Source: Hyphomonas sp.
GTDB taxonomy: Bacteria > Pseudomonadota > Alphaproteobacteria > Caulobacterales > Hyphomonadaceae
Assembly: GCA_024743015.1 (NCBI GenBank)
Contig: JANSXJ010000138.1
Location: 1 to 8,827, forward strand
Direction of reading: 5' to 3'
Length of the DNA: 8,827 nucleotides
Within the stretch, counting starts at the first letter, position 1, and each line of letters starts with the position of its first letter. The notes below the pieces were generated by a model that was not told where the DNA came from, ran no database searches, and was given only the letters and a program-made list of their open reading frames with translations. Position numbers and translations under genes: made by a program. This document shows, in pieces, positions 6,353 through 8,827 of the stretch.

Positions 6353-7242
6353 CGAATTAACCCTCCTTGTATTGCACTTTTTCGAAGCGTATCGAGACCG
6401 AGTCTTGCATAGTCATGCGGATTGGCGACCGCTGGATCCTGCTCCGCCTCGAGGACAATCCAGCCGGAATATTCAATTTTGTGGAGCTGCTTCATGATCT
6501 CGAGATATTCAATCGAGCCATCGCCCGGAACCGTGAAAATTCCATCGACCACGCCGTCCAGAAAGCTGGCATCTCGTTCGCAGTTTTGCTTAAACGTCTC
6601 TATCCGGACATCTTTGCAGTGCACGTGGACAACCCGTTCGGGAGCACTGTCTATGACGTCCAACGGATCGATCCCGCCCAACACGGCGTGCCCGGTATCC
6701 AAAGTTAAACCAACCTCATCCCCGGTGTTCGCCAAGAATTTTTCCAAATGATCCTGGCTGACAAAAACCGTACCCAGATGATGGTGGTACGCAAACTTCA
6801 ACCCTTGCTTGCCTACATACCTCGCAACCTTGGTGAGTCTGTCACCAAACTCCGGCCAACGGGTTGGATCTAGCTCCGGCGTTTCGCCAAGCGAGATCGA
6901 CCTCTTCCCATGAATTGCATTTGAAGTTTCTGCAGCAACAAATACCTCGCTTCCAAGCTCTTTCAGTAGTGCCAGGTGACCTTGCATTGCCGCGATTTCG
7001 GCATCTGCATCTTGGATCAGTAAGTTAGTGGAGTACCAACCCCCGATCAGATCCAATTGGTATTGCCCCAGGAGCTCGCGTAACTCATTTGGTTCACGTG
7101 GGAATTTTCCGCCGAGCTCTACGCCCTCAAAGCCCAAGCTTTGAATTTCTGACAGGATATCGTCCAGCGGAGTGTCCCCACCCAGCTCAGGCATATCATC
7201 GTTCGCCCAGGCAATTGGGCTAACACCAAACTTAATCGTCAC
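6349..7242 (-). CDS. iolE: myo-inosose-2 dehydratase
   Basis: A 297-residue cytoplasmic TIM-barrel enzyme of the xylose-isomerase-like/AP-endonuclease-2 fold. It dehydrates 2-keto-myo-inositol (scyllo-inosose) to 3D-trihydroxycyclohexane-1,2-dione, the substrate of IolD. The start GVSPIAWANDDMPELGGDTP (6-25) is the IolE signature. Further motifs are GVELGGKFPR (40-49), AYHHHLGT (151-158), LDTGHA (181-186), HVHCKD (206-211) and LEAEQDP (264-270), whose Glu, Asp and His residues are the likely metal and catalytic sites. It starts at a GTG whose last two bases overlap the iolD stop (GTGA). GAGGG lies seven bases upstream. The next in-frame ATG (codon 17) would remove part of the signature, so the GTG is right. 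Confidence 0.95.
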   Translation of the reverse strand: MTIKFGVSPIAWANDDMPELGGDTPLDDILSEIQSLGFEGVELGGKFPREPNELRELLGQYQLDLIGGWYSTNLLIQDADAEIAAMQGHLALLKELGSEVFVAAETSNAIHGKRSISLGETPELDPTRWPEFGDRLTKVARYVGKQGLKFAYHHHLGTVFVSQDHLEKFLANTGDEVGLTLDTGHAVLGGIDPLDVIDSAPERVVHVHCKDVRIETFKQNCERDASFLDGVVDGIFTVPGDGSIEYLEIMKQLHKIEYSGWIVLEAEQDPAVANPHDYARLGLDTLRKSAIQGGLIR

Positions 7243-8827
7243 GACAGATCCCTCTTCATACGAACACCTTGTTCATAGTCTCTACGCGCTTCTTGAACTT
7301 CCGCCCGATCCGATACTTCGGGTACGGCTACGTCCCACCACCATCCACCCTCTTCAGTGGTTTTCAGAGGATCGGTTTCAATGACGATGACATTTACGCC
7401 GCCTTGCGCCGTAGCGCGCGCAACAGCTAACTGGAGCGACGCAAGATTCGCTACAAATTCAGAGTGAGCGCCAAGACTTCTTGCGTGCGCAGCAAAATCA
7501 ACATTGGGAAGCTCTTGGTGCAGACTGTCAGACAACAGATTGTTGAATCCGGGACTTCCTGTGGCTTGCTGCAGTCGATTGATGCAACCATAACCGCCAT
7601 TATCCAATACTATTACAGTCAGATCGATTCCCAGCATAACCGCAGTGGCAATTTCAGAGTTCAACATCAGATAACTGCCGTCACCTACCATGACGACGAC
7701 GTCACGGTCTGGTTCGGCGAGCTTGACGCCAAGCCCTCCGGCAATTTCGTAACCCATGCAGGAAAAGCCGTATTCCAGGTGGTATCCACCAGGGATTGTA
7801 CATCGCCACAATTTGTGCAGTTCACCCGGCAACCCTCCCGCTGCACACACGACGACCGATTCATCACGGAGTGCCTGCTGGACTGCTTCGACAACTTGAG
7901 CATCGCTTGGAAGTGTATCGGGCGCGAGCTCCTCAACGGGTTGGGTTAGCGCATCATACCAAGCGTTGCGCTTTTCAAGCCAAGCATCCAAAGGTTTGGT
8001 TTTTGGCTGCCAATCACCTAACAACCTGGTCAGCTCACCAATAAAAGCCTTCGCATCAGAAATGATCGGCGTCGCACTGTGCTTAATGGCATCCAACGGC
8101 TGAACATTGACCTGAAATAGCTTCGCTTGCGGAAACAAAGTTCGTGAGCCCGATGTAAAGTCGCTCAGCCGCGTCCCAATACCAATGATCACATCAGCTT
8201 GTTCGGCATACGCGTTCGCCGGTTCCGTGCCAGTTACACCGATCGCGCCCAGATTCGTCAGCTCAGTCCAAGCGAGCGATCCTTTTCCGGCTTGAGTTTC
8301 CACTACAGGCATACTGTACGCCCTTGAAAACTCAAGAAGCTCATTCTCTGCTTGGCTATAGAGCACGCCCCCGCCCGCGATTATCAATGGTGCTCGAGCG
8401 TTCTTGAGCACTTGCGCCAATGCTTGCGTTTCAAATTCATCGGGAGAGGGACGTGGATCACGCCACACGCGTTTTTCGAAGAAATCAATTGGGTAGTCGA
8501 ACGCCTCAGCCTGAACATCTTGACAGAAAGCCAATGTCGCAGGGCCACACAGCGCAGGATCGCGCAGAACCTTCAACGCCCTTGGCAAGGTGTCGAGGAT
8601 CTGCTCGGGCCTTGTTATCCTATCGAAATAGCGAGAGGCGGGTTTAAAACAATCGTTGAACGATGCAGTGGCATCCACAAAGCTCTCGGCTTGCTGCAGA
8701 ACCGGATCAGGCCGCCTACTCGCATAGACGTCTCCTGGAACCAACAAAACCGGCAAACGATTAACATGGGCCCCAGCCGCAGCAGTCACCATATTCGTGG
8801 CGCCGGGCCCAATCGAAGTCGTACACA
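7239..8827 (-). CDS. iolD: 3D-(3,5/4)-trihydroxycyclohexane-1,2-dione hydrolase, 5' end missing
   Basis: The window edge cuts the gene: 528 codons are visible, in frame from 8825, with about 85-100 N-terminal residues (including the expected catalytic Glu) outside. It is a thiamine-diphosphate enzyme of the acetolactate-synthase fold that opens the ring of trihydroxycyclohexane-dione to 5-deoxy-glucuronate. The visible part starts with CTTSIGPGATN and then LPVLLVPGDVYASRRPDPVL, typical of IolD. The central domain (about 145-270) contains LIIAGGGVLY, and the C-terminal domain carries the diphosphate/Mg motif VGDGSYLMLNSE (380-391) ending at DNGGYG (408-413). EGGWWWDVAVPEVS near the C-terminus is also characteristic of IolD. 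An internal ATG at 8792 is not the start, because the homologous reading frame continues to the edge. The gene overlaps iolE by four bases. Confidence 0.96.
   Translation of the reverse strand, partial: CTTSIGPGATNMVTAAAGAHVNRLPVLLVPGDVYASRRPDPVLQQAESFVDATASFNDCFKPASRYFDRITRPEQILDTLPRALKVLRDPALCGPATLAFCQDVQAEAFDYPIDFFEKRVWRDPRPSPDEFETQALAQVLKNARAPLIIAGGGVLYSQAENELLEFSRAYSMPVVETQAGKGSLAWTELTNLGAIGVTGTEPANAYAEQADVIIGIGTRLSDFTSGSRTLFPQAKLFQVNVQPLDAIKHSATPIISDAKAFIGELTRLLGDWQPKTKPLDAWLEKRNAWYDALTQPVEELAPDTLPSDAQVVEAVQQALRDESVVVCAAGGLPGELHKLWRCTIPGGYHLEYGFSCMGYEIAGGLGVKLAEPDRDVVVMVGDGSYLMLNSEIATAVMLGIDLTVIVLDNGGYGCINRLQQATGSPGFNNLLSDSLHQELPNVDFAAHARSLGAHSEFVANLASLQLAVARATAQGGVNVIVIETDPLKTTEEGGWWWDVAVPEVSDRAEVQEARRDYEQGVRMKRDLS

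Noticed and set aside
7464..7949. 161-codon plus-strand open frame
   Set aside because: It is antisense to the conserved C-terminal thiamine-diphosphate domain of iolD and shows no protein-like features.

Overview
This window looks like part of one long operon from a Gram-negative bacterium, most likely a proteobacterium. The outer-membrane porin, the Tat-exported phosphatase and the protein styles fit that, but I cannot place the genus. Every credible gene lies on the minus strand, so the operon reads from high to low coordinates. Base composition looks fairly even along the window. The largest gap between genes is about 75 bases. I see no tRNA, rRNA, CRISPR array, transposase or other mobile element.

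In transcription order the first half (8827 down to 4014) is a myo-inositol catabolic block: iolD (5' end cut by the window edge), iolE, iolB and an iolA/mmsA-type CoA-acylating semialdehyde dehydrogenase. iolD/iolE and iolE/iolB overlap by four bases each. The other classical genes (iolG, iolC, iolJ, a regulator) are not in view and may lie upstream.

The second half (3956 down to 1) is a phosphate-ester set: an organophosphate:phosphate antiporter-family (GlpT/UhpT-like) inner-membrane transporter, an inositol-monophosphatase-family enzyme, a Tat-exported PhoD-family phosphatase/phosphodiesterase, and the first 82 codons of an OprO/OprP-type porin. These follow the iol genes in the same direction, with ribosome-binding sites embedded in the preceding gene's end in two cases.

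Read together, the genes suggest a complete route for phosphorylated inositol. The porin would admit an anionic phospho-inositol compound to the periplasm, and PhoD would trim it there. The OPA-type carrier would import an inositol monophosphate in exchange for phosphate. The IMPase-family enzyme would release myo-inositol and phosphate in the cytoplasm, and the iol enzymes would degrade the inositol to acetyl-CoA-level products. The enzyme families are read from the sequence. The integrated pathway and its substrate are inference, and they are the main point of interest here.
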